54,237 nucleotides of DNA from Calditrichota bacterium (GTDB lineage Bacteria > Calditrichota > Calditrichia > Calditrichales > J004), in the NCBI GenBank assembly GCA_003696775.1, contig RFFS01000167.1:1-54237 (forward strand), in the 5' to 3' direction. The notes under the pieces were generated by a model that searched no databases, had not been told where the DNA came from, and was given only the letters and a program-made list of their open reading frames with translations. The position numbers were made by a program, and so were the translations under genes. Positions 1-8,084 of the stretch are shown in pieces. The stretch's first letter is position 1, and each line of letters opens with the position of its first letter.

Positions 1-47
1 CATCGGATTACTTCCAGGCTATTTCAAAGTTGTTGCCATACAATCTT

Positions 48-109
48 AGTGCCTTTGTGTCTTTGCGGTTTTTTTTATTTATTCACCACAAAGGCGCCAG
101 GACGCAAAG
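48..109. repeat. Imperfect inverted repeat, CTTTGTG/CACAAAG type
   Basis: The left arm (48-69, with TTTGTGTCTTTGCGGT) and right arm (85-109, ACCACAAAGGCG...ACGCAAAG) form an imperfect hairpin around an AT-rich loop. The wording resembles the ACCACAAAG/CTTTGTGGT intergenic repeats that I recall from FCB-group genomes. It lies downstream of the transketolase gene, where it could act as a 3' mRNA structure. It has no good terminator layout. Confidence 0.5.
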
Positions 110-128
110 AGTTTTGACATTACCCTTT

Positions 129-157
129 GTCATTCCGAACGTAGTGAGGCATCCTCT
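129..157. repeat. Short intergenic repeat, CATTCCGAACGTAGTGAGG type
   Basis: The string CATTCCGAACGTAGTGAGG, followed by CATCCTCTC, closely resembles a short dispersed intergenic repeat (CATTCCGAACGnAGTGAGGAATCT) that I recall from Bacteroidota and related genomes. No second copy was noticed in the window, so family membership rests on recollection. It lies between the transketolase stop codon and the window edge. Confidence 0.45.
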
Positions 158-214
158 CTATTTTAAAACTAACAGAACGGATAACAACCCATGCTGAATG
201 ATGGGGCAAGCGGA

Positions 215-2215
215 CTATCCCTTCAACGAGTCCTTCACGGCCTGCGCCACGGCATCCGCCGTCATTCCGTAATGTTTATAAATTTCCTTATAAGGAGCGG
301 AAGCGCCATAGCGATCGATGCCTATGATCCGGCCCCGTGTGCCCACATATTTATGCCAGCCCAATGTGGAACCCGCCTCGATGGCCACCCGCACAGACAA
401 CGCTTCCGGCAGCACTTCCTCACGATATGAGGTGTCCTGGGCGTCAAACAATTCCGTGGAAGGCATGGAAACCACCCGAGTGGCGATGCCCTCCTCACTG
501 AGCTGCCGTTGCGCCAGGAGAGCAATTTCCACCTCCGATCCGCTGGCAATAATTATCGCCGCAGGCTTATCCGCGTCGCTTAAAATATATCCGCCTTTTT
601 CCGTCAGGTTTACAGAGGGAAAATCCTTTTCATGCATCACGGGCAGTTTTTGGCGTGTCAACACCAGCGCCGTGGGACCCTGAGTATGTTCGATGGCCGT
701 TTTCCAGGCAAAAGCCGTTTCCCGGGCGTCCGCCGGACGTATAACGGTCAGGTTTGGTATCAGGCGCAGGCTGGTCAGATGTTCAATCGGTTGATGCGTC
801 GGGCCGTCTTCTCCCAAACCGATGGAATCATGCGTAAACACATAAATGACACGCAGTCCCATCATGGCGGCCAGGCGCACACTGTTACGCATATAATCGG
901 AAAACACTAAAAAGGTACCGCCATAGGGTATCAGTCCGCCGTGCAAGGCCAGACCGTTCATGATGCCGCCCATGGCGTGTTCGCGCACGCCGTAATAGAT
1001 ATAGCGGTTACCATAGTGCCCGGACTCCAGCCCTTTTTCGGTTTTGGGCAGGGTATTATTGGAGCCGGTCAGGTCGGCGGAGCCGCCCAACAATTGAGGT
1101 AAGGCCGGCACCAGGACATCCAGCGTTTTACCGGATGCGGCGCGTGTGGCCAGGGCATCCGTATCTTCAAACGCAGGCAACAAGGCTTCTAAATCCACTG
1201 ATAGGTTATCTGTATGCAACTCTTTCAACAGAGCCGCCTGTTCCGGAGAGCAAGTCGCCACTTTTTCATCCCAGGCCCGATGTAATTCCGCCCCGCGTGC
1301 AACACAACCGCGCGCGGTTTCCAATGCCTGTTCGGAGATGTAAAAATCCTTATCCGCGGGCAACCCCAGTTTTTCTTTGGTTAATTTCACTTCTTCCGCG
1401 CCGAGAGGCGAGCCGTGCACCTTATTGGTACCGGCCATATGCGGGCTACCGAATCCGATCACTGTTTTGCAGGCGATGATGGAGGGTCGTTCGTCTTCCC
1501 GGGCTTTAAAAATCGCCTGGTCCACGGCGTTCATGTCATGGCCGTCCACGCGTTGTGTGTGCCAGCCATACGCTTCAAAACGCTGTAACACATTTTCCGT
1601 GAAACTCAGCCCGGTGCTGCCGTCTATACTGATTTGGTTATCATCATAAAGAAGAATCAGCTTGCCCAGTTTAAGATGTCCGGCTAACGATGCCGCTTCA
1701 TGGGAAATCCCTTCCATTAAACAACCGTCCCCGGCTATCACATAAGTATAATGATGCAGCAGACGGTGCTCCGGTGTATTCAGCCTTTCCGCGAGATGCG
1801 CTTCGGCCAGCGCCATCCCCACGGCATTGGCCACCCCCTGACCCAGCGGCCCGGTGGTGGTTTCCACTCCCGGCGTATGCCCGTATTCGGGATGTCCGGG
1901 CGTTTTACTGCCCCATTGGCGAAAATTCTTCAAATCATCAAGGGATACATCATATCCCGTCAGATGCAGCAGGCTGTACAACAACATACTGCCATGTCCG
2001 GCGGAAAGTACAAACCGGTCCCGGTTAAACCACTTTGGGTCCCGCGGATCGTGTTTGAGATGACGCATCCATAAAACCGTGGCCACATCGGCCATGCCCA
2101 TCGGCATCCCCGGATGTCCGGAATTGGCTTTTTGTACACCGTCAATGGATAAACCGCGAATGGTTTTGGCCATTTCCTGCAAATTGTTCAATTCCCGCGA
2201 ATCAATGTGTGTCAT
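215..2215 (-). CDS. tkt: Transketolase
   Basis: Transketolase is a thiamine-diphosphate enzyme that moves two-carbon units between sugar phosphates. It serves the regenerative phase of the Calvin cycle and the pentose phosphate pathway, in the cytoplasm. The product is 666 residues from the chosen ATG, normal for the family. Visible motifs are GHPGMPMG (33-40), the ThDP/Mg motif GDGCLMEG (162-169), and later GSADLTGSN and the YGVREHAM pyrimidine-domain motif. The open frame extends 22 codons further upstream, but that extension has no family similarity. The chosen ATG is preceded by AAAGGG. It is the last gene of the rbcL-rbcS-prk-tkt series, 69 bp after prk, which supports a Calvin-cycle role. 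No clear terminator follows it. Confidence 0.95.
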   Translation of the reverse strand: MTHIDSRELNNLQEMAKTIRGLSIDGVQKANSGHPGMPMGMADVATVLWMRHLKHDPRDPKWFNRDRFVLSAGHGSMLLYSLLHLTGYDVSLDDLKNFRQWGSKTPGHPEYGHTPGVETTTGPLGQGVANAVGMALAEAHLAERLNTPEHRLLHHYTYVIAGDGCLMEGISHEAASLAGHLKLGKLILLYDDNQISIDGSTGLSFTENVLQRFEAYGWHTQRVDGHDMNAVDQAIFKAREDERPSIIACKTVIGFGSPHMAGTNKVHGSPLGAEEVKLTKEKLGLPADKDFYISEQALETARGCVARGAELHRAWDEKVATCSPEQAALLKELHTDNLSVDLEALLPAFEDTDALATRAASGKTLDVLVPALPQLLGGSADLTGSNNTLPKTEKGLESGHYGNRYIYYGVREHAMGGIMNGLALHGGLIPYGGTFLVFSDYMRNSVRLAAMMGLRVIYVFTHDSIGLGEDGPTHQPIEHLTSLRLIPNLTVIRPADARETAFAWKTAIEHTQGPTALVLTRQKLPVMHEKDFPSVNLTEKGGYILSDADKPAAIIIASGSEVEIALLAQRQLSEEGIATRVVSMPSTELFDAQDTSYREEVLPEALSVRVAIEAGSTLGWHKYVGTRGRIIGIDRYGASAPYKEIYKHYGMTADAVAQAVKDSLKG

Positions 2216-2284
2216 GAGCGTGTCCCTTTGCGTGTTTAGAATGAATCCACAAGTGTACAAAAACTTTAAAAAAAGTACCAAGAT

Positions 2285-3229
2285 TTATTGGGTTGCCACC
2301 TGAACGGGGTCTTGAGCCCGCACCAGGTGATAAGCGATGAGCATTTGCGCCAGAGCAAGCGGATACGAGACATGGTCTTTACTGCCGTCATTAAAAACTC
2401 CCAGCTTTTCCAGATTAAGCGCGCTGGCCACAGACATCAGGTGATTACCGAGTAATTTTTCAAGTTCGCCGCTTTTTTCCGCGCTGATATTTCCATCCAC
2501 ATTAAGGATATCCGCCGGTTTGCCTTCATCGCGGCCCAGACTCATGGAAATAGCCGGCGTCCCGTCACTATTGGCCGCGTGTTCCAGAACATCGCCCAGG
2601 TCGGGATGCGGAATACTGGGTTTGAGCGCCATTTGCACATTTAAATGGGAGCCGGTTTCTTTTTTATTTTGATCCGGCGGATAAAAGCTCACCACCAGAT
2701 CGGAAAACGAGCGTTGCGGATGAATAAAATGGGCCGCGTCATCCACCCGGGCATTGAGGGAACGCAACACTTGTTCCCGGGTATAGCCGCGTTTACTGGT
2801 ATCCCGTTTGATCTTCCACTCCACCCGCAGGTCTTCCACCGGTGCCAGATAAACTTTTACATCAAAGCAATTGCGCATCACCCGGCTGTGAAAACCCAAC
2901 AGGCCCTCCACAATCACAAACTTGGCCGGGCGTATGTATTCCGGCGGATCAAAATCCCCCGTGGAGTGATTATAGACCGGTTTCAGGATAGGCTGCCCCT
3001 GGCGCAATAAATTAAAATGCTGCTCCATAATATCCACATAATTACAGGCCGGATTCAGGGCCGTTATGCCCATGGCCCGACGTTGTTCCCGGTTGTAACG
3101 ATGATAATCATCGCTGCAAATAGCGGTCACATTTTCTTCGCCCAGCAAATTCACGATGCCCTTGGTTAATGTGGTTTTTCCGGAGGCGCTGTCACCCACA
3201 ACGCCCAGCATGACGGTTTTTCGGTTCAC
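2285..3229 (-). CDS. prk: Phosphoribulokinase
   Basis: This enzyme phosphorylates ribulose 5-phosphate to ribulose 1,5-bisphosphate with ATP, making the RuBisCO substrate. The protein is 314 residues and starts with GTG, supported by GGGAG six bases upstream. It has Walker A GDSASGKTT (12-20), the SDDYH motif (39-43), and a PVYNHSTGDFDPPE substrate region resembling the cyanobacterial/plant type more than the shorter proteobacterial type. The Walker A cysteine that forms the thioredoxin-regulated disulfide in plant and cyanobacterial enzymes is serine here (position 16). Its partner cysteine is retained (C38 in AICSDDYH), so classical disulfide control is unlikely. The C-terminal ~100 residues are less familiar. 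It sits 34 bp after rbcS, so it is probably cotranscribed. Confidence 0.93.
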   Translation of the reverse strand: MNRKTVMLGVVGDSASGKTTLTKGIVNLLGEENVTAICSDDYHRYNREQRRAMGITALNPACNYVDIMEQHFNLLRQGQPILKPVYNHSTGDFDPPEYIRPAKFVIVEGLLGFHSRVMRNCFDVKVYLAPVEDLRVEWKIKRDTSKRGYTREQVLRSLNARVDDAAHFIHPQRSFSDLVVSFYPPDQNKKETGSHLNVQMALKPSIPHPDLGDVLEHAANSDGTPAISMSLGRDEGKPADILNVDGNISAEKSGELEKLLGNHLMSVASALNLEKLGVFNDGSKDHVSYPLALAQMLIAYHLVRAQDPVQVATQ

Positions 3230-3263
3230 GTTAATCTCCCGTTGTTAATACGGCAATGTATGG

Positions 3264-3569
3264 TTACGCGGCTGGTTTAAAAGCTACAAAGGCCAACACT
3301 TGTCCCTGTCGGATATTATCATAACCGGTGATCTTGATATAGGCTTTCGGATTCTGTTCACGACAGGCTTTCAGTTCGCTCATCACTTCCTCCGCATTTT
3401 CCGCGTCAAACAACGGTAGTTTCCAAAAAAACCAATAGGCATTTTCCAGCCCCGGGTCTTCGGTATATTCAATACCCGGTATCCATCCGTTATCCATAAT
3501 ATATTTGATCTGCGCCGCCACTTCTTTTTCCGAAAAAGGCGGTAAATAAGAAAAGGTTTCTGTGTACAT
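3264..3569 (-). CDS. rbcS: RuBisCO small subunit, form I
   Basis: The small subunit caps the L8 core of form I ribulose-1,5-bisphosphate carboxylase/oxygenase. The 101-residue protein has the family N-terminus ETFSYLPPFSEKEV, the YWFFWKLPLF motif, and a C-terminal KITGYDNIRQGQ segment. This length matches cyanobacterial-type small subunits, which lack the long N-terminal extension of some proteobacterial ones. Its ATG has AAGGAG six bases upstream. It follows rbcL by 21 bp, so the holoenzyme subunits are almost certainly cotranslated from one message. Confidence 0.95.
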   Translation of the reverse strand: MYTETFSYLPPFSEKEVAAQIKYIMDNGWIPGIEYTEDPGLENAYWFFWKLPLFDAENAEEVMSELKACREQNPKAYIKITGYDNIRQGQVLAFVAFKPAA

Positions 3570-3590
3570 TCTCTGCTCCTTTTTTAGCGC

Positions 3591-5024
3591 CTACAAATCG
3601 AGGGCGTCCACGGTTTCAAATTCAAAGGAAATATCTTTCCATGTTTCCAGGGCTTTTTGCAATTCCGGCGAAAATCTTGCGGCTTCTTTGAGGATGGCCG
3701 GCCCTTCTTTTACAAGATCGCGCCCTTCATTACGGGCTTTCACGGAGGCTTCCAGCGCCACCCGGTTGGCCGTGGCGCCCGCCCGGCTGCCCCAGGGATG
3801 CCCCAGTGTGCCGCCGCCAAACTGCAACACGGAATCATCGCCAAACAGATGCACCAGTTCCGGCATATGCCACACATGGATACCGCCCGAGGCCACCGGA
3901 AACATGCCCGGTACGGAGCCCCAGGGCTGATCGAACAGGATACCTTCCGATTTGTTGGCCGGCACAAAATCATCCCTTAATAATTTGGCCACACCAAGCG
4001 TGGATTGACGATCGCCTTCCAATTTGCCCACAACGGTACCGTTATGCACATGGTCCGCACCGACGACCCGGCACCATTTAGCCAACACGCGCCAATGGAT
4101 ACCATGATTCCGCTGACGATCCAGCACGGCATGCAACGCCCTGTGCGCATGCAACAACACACCGTTTTGCCGCGCCCATTTAGAAAGAGACGTGAAGGCC
4201 GTAAAACCGACGGTCAGATAATCCACCATGATAATACGCGAACCGAGATCGCGCGCCAGTTCCGCGCGTTTATACATTTCTTCCATATCGCCGGCGGTTA
4301 CGTTGAGGTAGTGCCCCTTGCGCTCACCGGTTTCCGCTTCCGCCTTGTGCACGCCTTCCAGAACAAATTCGCAGCGATCGCGCCAGCGCATAAACGGTTG
4401 CGAGGTGATATTTTCATCATCCTTGGTAAAATCCAACCCACCGGCCAGGGCTTCATACACAACCCGGCCATAATTCTTGGCGGAGAGACCCAGCTTGGGT
4501 TTCATGGTGGCGCCCAATAAAGGACGCCCGTATTTGTTTAAACGATCCCGTTCCACCTGAATGCCGTGAGGCGGACCCTGAAAGGTACGCAGCAAAACAG
4601 GCGGTATGCGCAAATCTTCCAGACGCAGGGCGCGTAATGCTTTAAAACCAAATACATTGCCCACAATGGACGACATCAGATTGGCCATAGAACCTTCTTC
4701 AAACAAATCCAAAGGGTAGGCGATATAGGCCATGAACTGATCCTCATGGCCGGGGATTTCTTCAATTTTATAGGTACGACCGGCATAACGCTCCTGATTG
4801 GTCAGCAAATCGGACCATACCGTCGTCCATGTCCCCGATGAGGATTCGGCGGCAACGGCAGCGGCGGCTTCCTGCCAGGGGACACCTTCCTGTGGCGTTA
4901 CGCGAAAAGCGGCCAGCACTTCGGTGTCTTTCGGCGTATAACCCGGATCGTAATAATAACGTCCGGACTCGCTGTAATCACGCACACCGGCATCAAAACC
5001 GACGTTGTCTCTATTCTTGCCCAT
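3591..5024 (-). CDS. rbcL: RuBisCO large subunit, form I
   Basis: The large subunit of ribulose-1,5-bisphosphate carboxylase fixes CO2 onto RuBP. The 477-residue protein keeps spinach numbering exactly. E60, T65 and N123 are present, as are K175 and K177 in KPKLGLS and the carbamylation lysine K201 with D203/E204 in FTKDDEN. H294/R295, H327, K334 and S379 are also present. All catalytic residues checked are intact. The segments DQPWGSVPG and the C-terminal [13 protein letters not shown] resemble form IA/IB (green-type) enzymes, with IA-like wording; this subtype call is by eye. The start has AAGGAG seven bases upstream. It is the first gene of the fixation operon. No rubisco activase (cbbX or cbbQ/O) or carboxysome gene is seen in the window. 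Confidence 0.97.
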   Translation of the reverse strand: MGKNRDNVGFDAGVRDYSESGRYYYDPGYTPKDTEVLAAFRVTPQEGVPWQEAAAAVAAESSSGTWTTVWSDLLTNQERYAGRTYKIEEIPGHEDQFMAYIAYPLDLFEEGSMANLMSSIVGNVFGFKALRALRLEDLRIPPVLLRTFQGPPHGIQVERDRLNKYGRPLLGATMKPKLGLSAKNYGRVVYEALAGGLDFTKDDENITSQPFMRWRDRCEFVLEGVHKAEAETGERKGHYLNVTAGDMEEMYKRAELARDLGSRIIMVDYLTVGFTAFTSLSKWARQNGVLLHAHRALHAVLDRQRNHGIHWRVLAKWCRVVGADHVHNGTVVGKLEGDRQSTLGVAKLLRDDFVPANKSEGILFDQPWGSVPGMFPVASGGIHVWHMPELVHLFGDDSVLQFGGGTLGHPWGSRAGATANRVALEASVKARNEGRDLVKEGPAILKEAARFSPELQKALETWKDISFEFETVDALDL

Positions 5025-5067
5025 GGGCCATCTCCTTATTTGATTGATTGCTTTGGTCTTATATAAG

Positions 5068-5082
5068 TCAAAACGCGTGCCA
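5068..5082 (-). promoter_or_regulatory. Candidate sigma-54 (-24/-12) promoter for rbcL
   Basis: Read on the minus strand, the sequence is TGGCAC, five bases, then TTGA, against the consensus TGGCAC-N5-TTGC. The -24 element is perfect and the -12 element has one mismatch (GA for GC). A start about 12 bases downstream would leave a 5' leader of roughly 30 nt before the rbcL ATG, with room for the AAGGAG site. The gene immediately upstream encodes a sigma-54 activator, which makes the match more meaningful than an isolated hit. Confidence 0.55.
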
Positions 5083-5356
5083 AATGTGACGCAATATTAT
5101 ATAAATGGCGCTAAGCTTTTATAAATATTAGATTTAAGGGAGTGAAAGCCGGCATGATCCCAAAACAGATATGAGTCCCAAATGACACATATCATGTTTT
5201 AAGATGAATTTTTTTGGGAATAATTCACTTTTTTAATTAGATCATCCGCATGATATATTTTTACACAAATATATAAATTACAATATGTTATAAAATCTTT
5301 ACCACATTGTGAGCCATGTTTGACACATAGAAAGCGGAGATTGTGCCTTGATTGTC
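5083..5356 (-). promoter_or_regulatory. AT-rich upstream region with repeated motifs, possible activator sites
   Basis: This gene-free stretch separates the sigma-54 activator from rbcL. Several repeated motifs are visible. TCCCAAA occurs as a direct repeat at 5158-5164 and 5176-5182 and inverted (TTTGGGA) at about 5213-5219. TGACACAT occurs at 5183-5190 and 5321-5328. Short inverted repeats are ACAT-ATC-ATGT (5187-5197), ATCAT-CCGC-ATGAT (5241-5254) and ATGT-N5-ACAT (5316-5328). They lie about 75-245 bp upstream of the candidate -24 element, a usual distance for enhancer sites of sigma-54 activators. Which of them, if any, is the real site cannot be told by eye. Confidence 0.35.
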
Positions 5357-6664
5357 TCACTTGTTCTTGCGCAGGCCCAGCCGCGCCATCAGGCGGTAAA
5401 ATGAACGTCGCGGCATGCCGGCCATGCGCGCCGCCTGGCTTACATTGTTTCCGGCCTGCTTAAGATAATCCAACACCAGGCGCCGCTCAATGGCATCCAG
5501 CAAGTGGCGGCGTTTCTCCGCCAATGTGCCGCCGGCGGGATGGGTCGGGCCGTCGGTTGCCTGTACAAAGGGAAGATGTTCCCGCTCCACTTGATGCTTT
5601 CGGGCCAGAATAACGGCCCGTTCGATCACACCCTGAAGTTCACGGAGGTTGCCGGGCCAGTCATAGCTCATCAGCGCATCCATGGCAGCGGATGAAATGG
5701 ATTCAACACGTTTATTGGCGCGCACCATGGATTGTTTAAGGAAATGATAAGCATATAACGGAATATCGGAACGGCGCTTGCGCAAGGCGGGCAGATGAAT
5801 GGTAAAGGCGTTTAATCGATAATAGAGATCGGATCGGAATTGCTCATCGGCAATCGCCTTGTCCAGATTTTTGTTGGTTGCGGCTATGACCCGTACCGTT
5901 ACTTTACGCGCCTCCGTGGAACCGACGGGTCGAAATTCACCGGATTGCAAAAAGCGTAGCAGCTTCACCTGCATTTCCAACGGCAGATCGCCGATCTCAT
6001 CCAAAAACAAGGTGCCGCCGTTGGCCTGTTCCACCAAGCCGATTTTATCCACAAGCGCCCCGGTGAACGCCCCTTTTTTATGACCAAACAATTCGCTTTC
6101 AAATAAATTAAACGGCAGGGCTGTGCAATTGATGGCCACAAACGGACTGTCGGGGCGCGCGCTTAAGCGGTGAATTTCCCGGGCAACCATCTCCTTGCCG
6201 GTACCGGTTTCGCCAATGATCAACACGGAGGAGGGCGTGGGCGCCACATCGCGGATCATTTCCATAACCCGAAGCATGGCCGGATCATTACCCACCAGCA
6301 GGGCCGGGGCTGTGCGCGGGTTTTCCGCCGACTGGGCGTTTCGGATGCGTTCCTCGCGTAACTCCCAGAAAAAACGCGCCGCCCGTCCGCCCACCACTTC
6401 ACTCTCCGGTTCTTTTTCCCTTAATAAAGCTTCCTGTACCGCGCGGCTTTTTGTTACATTAAAAATCAAATCCGGTTTTTCGCGGAGCAACGGGCGGAAA
6501 TCATCGGCGATGGGCACGCCAAGCTGGCGGGCCAGACGCATGCCCTGCGTATCGGATTTGCTGTCAACAATGGCCAGGATGTGACAATGCGGGTCGTTGT
6601 AAAACAATTCCAGTAATTTACGGCCGCCCTGCCCGGCGCCGACAATCAAAACGGTATTTTCCAT
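5357..6664 (-). CDS. Sigma-54-dependent activator with Rossmann-like N-terminal domain
   Basis: This is a bacterial enhancer-binding protein of 435 residues. The N-terminal ~110 residues have a Rossmann dinucleotide-binding look: VLIVGAGQGG with GxGxxG glycines at 9, 11 and 14, and an acidic residue at the end of strand two (D34). No receiver, GAF or PAS domain is recognised. The AAA+ domain follows, with Walker A GETGTGKE (151-158), the sigma-54-contacting GAFTGA (198-203) and Walker B LFLDEIGD (219-226). A Fis-type helix-turn-helix forms the C-terminus (NNVSQAARMAGMPRRSFYRL). It lies directly upstream of rbcL in the same direction, 332 bp away, so it is the obvious candidate regulator of the Calvin-cycle genes. 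The ligand is unknown; NAD(P)(H) is an inference from the fold alone. Confidence 0.88.
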   Translation of the reverse strand: MENTVLIVGAGQGGRKLLELFYNDPHCHILAIVDSKSDTQGMRLARQLGVPIADDFRPLLREKPDLIFNVTKSRAVQEALLREKEPESEVVGGRAARFFWELREERIRNAQSAENPRTAPALLVGNDPAMLRVMEMIRDVAPTPSSVLIIGETGTGKEMVAREIHRLSARPDSPFVAINCTALPFNLFESELFGHKKGAFTGALVDKIGLVEQANGGTLFLDEIGDLPLEMQVKLLRFLQSGEFRPVGSTEARKVTVRVIAATNKNLDKAIADEQFRSDLYYRLNAFTIHLPALRKRRSDIPLYAYHFLKQSMVRANKRVESISSAAMDALMSYDWPGNLRELQGVIERAVILARKHQVEREHLPFVQATDGPTHPAGGTLAEKRRHLLDAIERRLVLDYLKQAGNNVSQAARMAGMPRRSFYRLMARLGLRKNK

Positions 6665-6718
6665 AGTTCAGCCTCATAAACAAGTAATAAAAAAGAATGG
6701 AAAATGGCAAGGCTGTAA

Positions 6719-6749
6719 ACAAAAAAACCCGCCTTACGGGCGGGTTTTT
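6719..6749. terminator. Rho-independent terminator, bidirectional
   Basis: An 8-bp stem AACCCGCC/GGCGGGTT (6726-6733 with 6739-6746) with loop TTACG is flanked by A and T runs. It lies 19 bp beyond the SusD-like stop codon on the minus strand. It therefore ends the susC-susD transcript and insulates the downstream activator gene. Confidence 0.85.
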
Positions 6750-6767
6750 CAACTTACATACGATCTA

Positions 6768-8066
6768 TCATCCGGGTATTTCGGTTTCCGGCTTGGGCAT
6801 CTTATCCAATACCGTGTCACCGTCACGGTCCACCGGCAGATCGCCCAGTTTGCCATAACGACGCATATCTACCCAGCGGTGGCCTTCCATAAACAGCGAA
6901 TAACGCCGCTCATGCAGCAATTGATCCACGGCGTTTCCGGCATCCAGCGTAACCGGTGCCAGGCCGTAGGCCGCGCGGATAACATTGATATCGGTGGCCG
7001 CGTCACTGTAATTCCCTTTTTGTATATTGGCTTCGGCGCGTAACAACAGCAGTTCCTCATTACGGATAATATAAACAGGGTCCGTGCTGCTGGAGGTGAT
7101 GGTTACCGACATGGTGGATTGCAAATCATCAAATTTAGTGGTATCCGGCTGACCGTTGCCATCCAGATCGCGCACCAACACTTTGCTTGCAAACCGACCG
7201 TCGCCGGCTTCGGCATCGGTACCAAAAGAGGGATGCGCCATCAGTTTCACAAAAGACGCTTCCGGATTTTCATAAATGCCGTTGGTCTGATCACCGACAC
7301 CGGTGCCGTAAACCAGATAGACACCATGATTCAGATCGCCGGCGGCATCGATAAACGAACCGCTCAGGGCGGAAAGAACACCATCCCAATCTTTATCATA
7401 GGCGGCCACACGGGCACGCAAAGCACGGTTAAACATATCGAATCCGGCGGGGGTATCAAATCCTCCGCTGGCAAATCCGTCGGAAAGCGTAAACGGGAAA
7501 GACGATCCGGCGGAGCCCAGGGCGGTATGCGCATCATCCAATTCGGATTTAATATGATTCAACGCTTCCTGCTTGCTGACGAACGGGGTATTGATATCCG
7601 TGGAAAGTTCAATTTTTATCCCGTTATCATCCATGTAGTTCAGGTTGAGCAACAGTTCATACGCGCGCATGGTTTTGGCGTATCCGATCAAACCGTTTGC
7701 TTCCTCGCCGCTTTTACCCGCCGCGCGGCTGAGAATTTCCTCGGCAATACGGGCCGCCGAATAACGCGCGCTCCAGGGACGCAGAACAAGAAAGCCGCCC
7801 GGATCGGGTGTGCCACGTAACAGGTTACCCGTATAACGGGGGTCGGCCGGTTCAAAATAATAGACTTCACGTCCCAGGCTGCCCACCACGCGCAGGTAAA
7901 TGGCCAACTCATCACGGGTACCGGCTTCCACACCGGATACCAACGCCTGATCCGGAACCACATCCAGCGCGGGATCGTTGGGATTCGGGAAATCACGTTC
8001 TTCGCACGCGGTGAAGAGCAACGCCCCGAATGCTATCATTATTAAAAGAAATTTATATTTTTTCAT
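6768..8066 (-). CDS. SusD/RagB-family outer-membrane lipoprotein
   Basis: SusD-type proteins are surface lipoproteins that form a lid over a SusC TonB-dependent channel and help capture oligosaccharides, peptides or other nutrients. The 432-residue protein has a lipoprotein signal with lipobox LFTAC (Cys21). The C-terminal region is typical of the family: an RNEELLLLRAEA TPR-like helix, NVIRAAYGL, and LLHERRYSLFMEGHRWVDMRRYG. It is shorter than many Bacteroidota SusD proteins (~500-600). It follows the SusC gene by 18 bp. No glycoside hydrolase or peptidase is next to it, so the substrate cannot be inferred. Confidence 0.9.
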   Translation of the reverse strand: MKKYKFLLIMIAFGALLFTACEERDFPNPNDPALDVVPDQALVSGVEAGTRDELAIYLRVVGSLGREVYYFEPADPRYTGNLLRGTPDPGGFLVLRPWSARYSAARIAEEILSRAAGKSGEEANGLIGYAKTMRAYELLLNLNYMDDNGIKIELSTDINTPFVSKQEALNHIKSELDDAHTALGSAGSSFPFTLSDGFASGGFDTPAGFDMFNRALRARVAAYDKDWDGVLSALSGSFIDAAGDLNHGVYLVYGTGVGDQTNGIYENPEASFVKLMAHPSFGTDAEAGDGRFASKVLVRDLDGNGQPDTTKFDDLQSTMSVTITSSSTDPVYIIRNEELLLLRAEANIQKGNYSDAATDINVIRAAYGLAPVTLDAGNAVDQLLHERRYSLFMEGHRWVDMRRYGKLGDLPVDRDGDTVLDKMPKPETEIPG

Positions 8067-8084
8067 AAGTATTACCTCTCGTTT

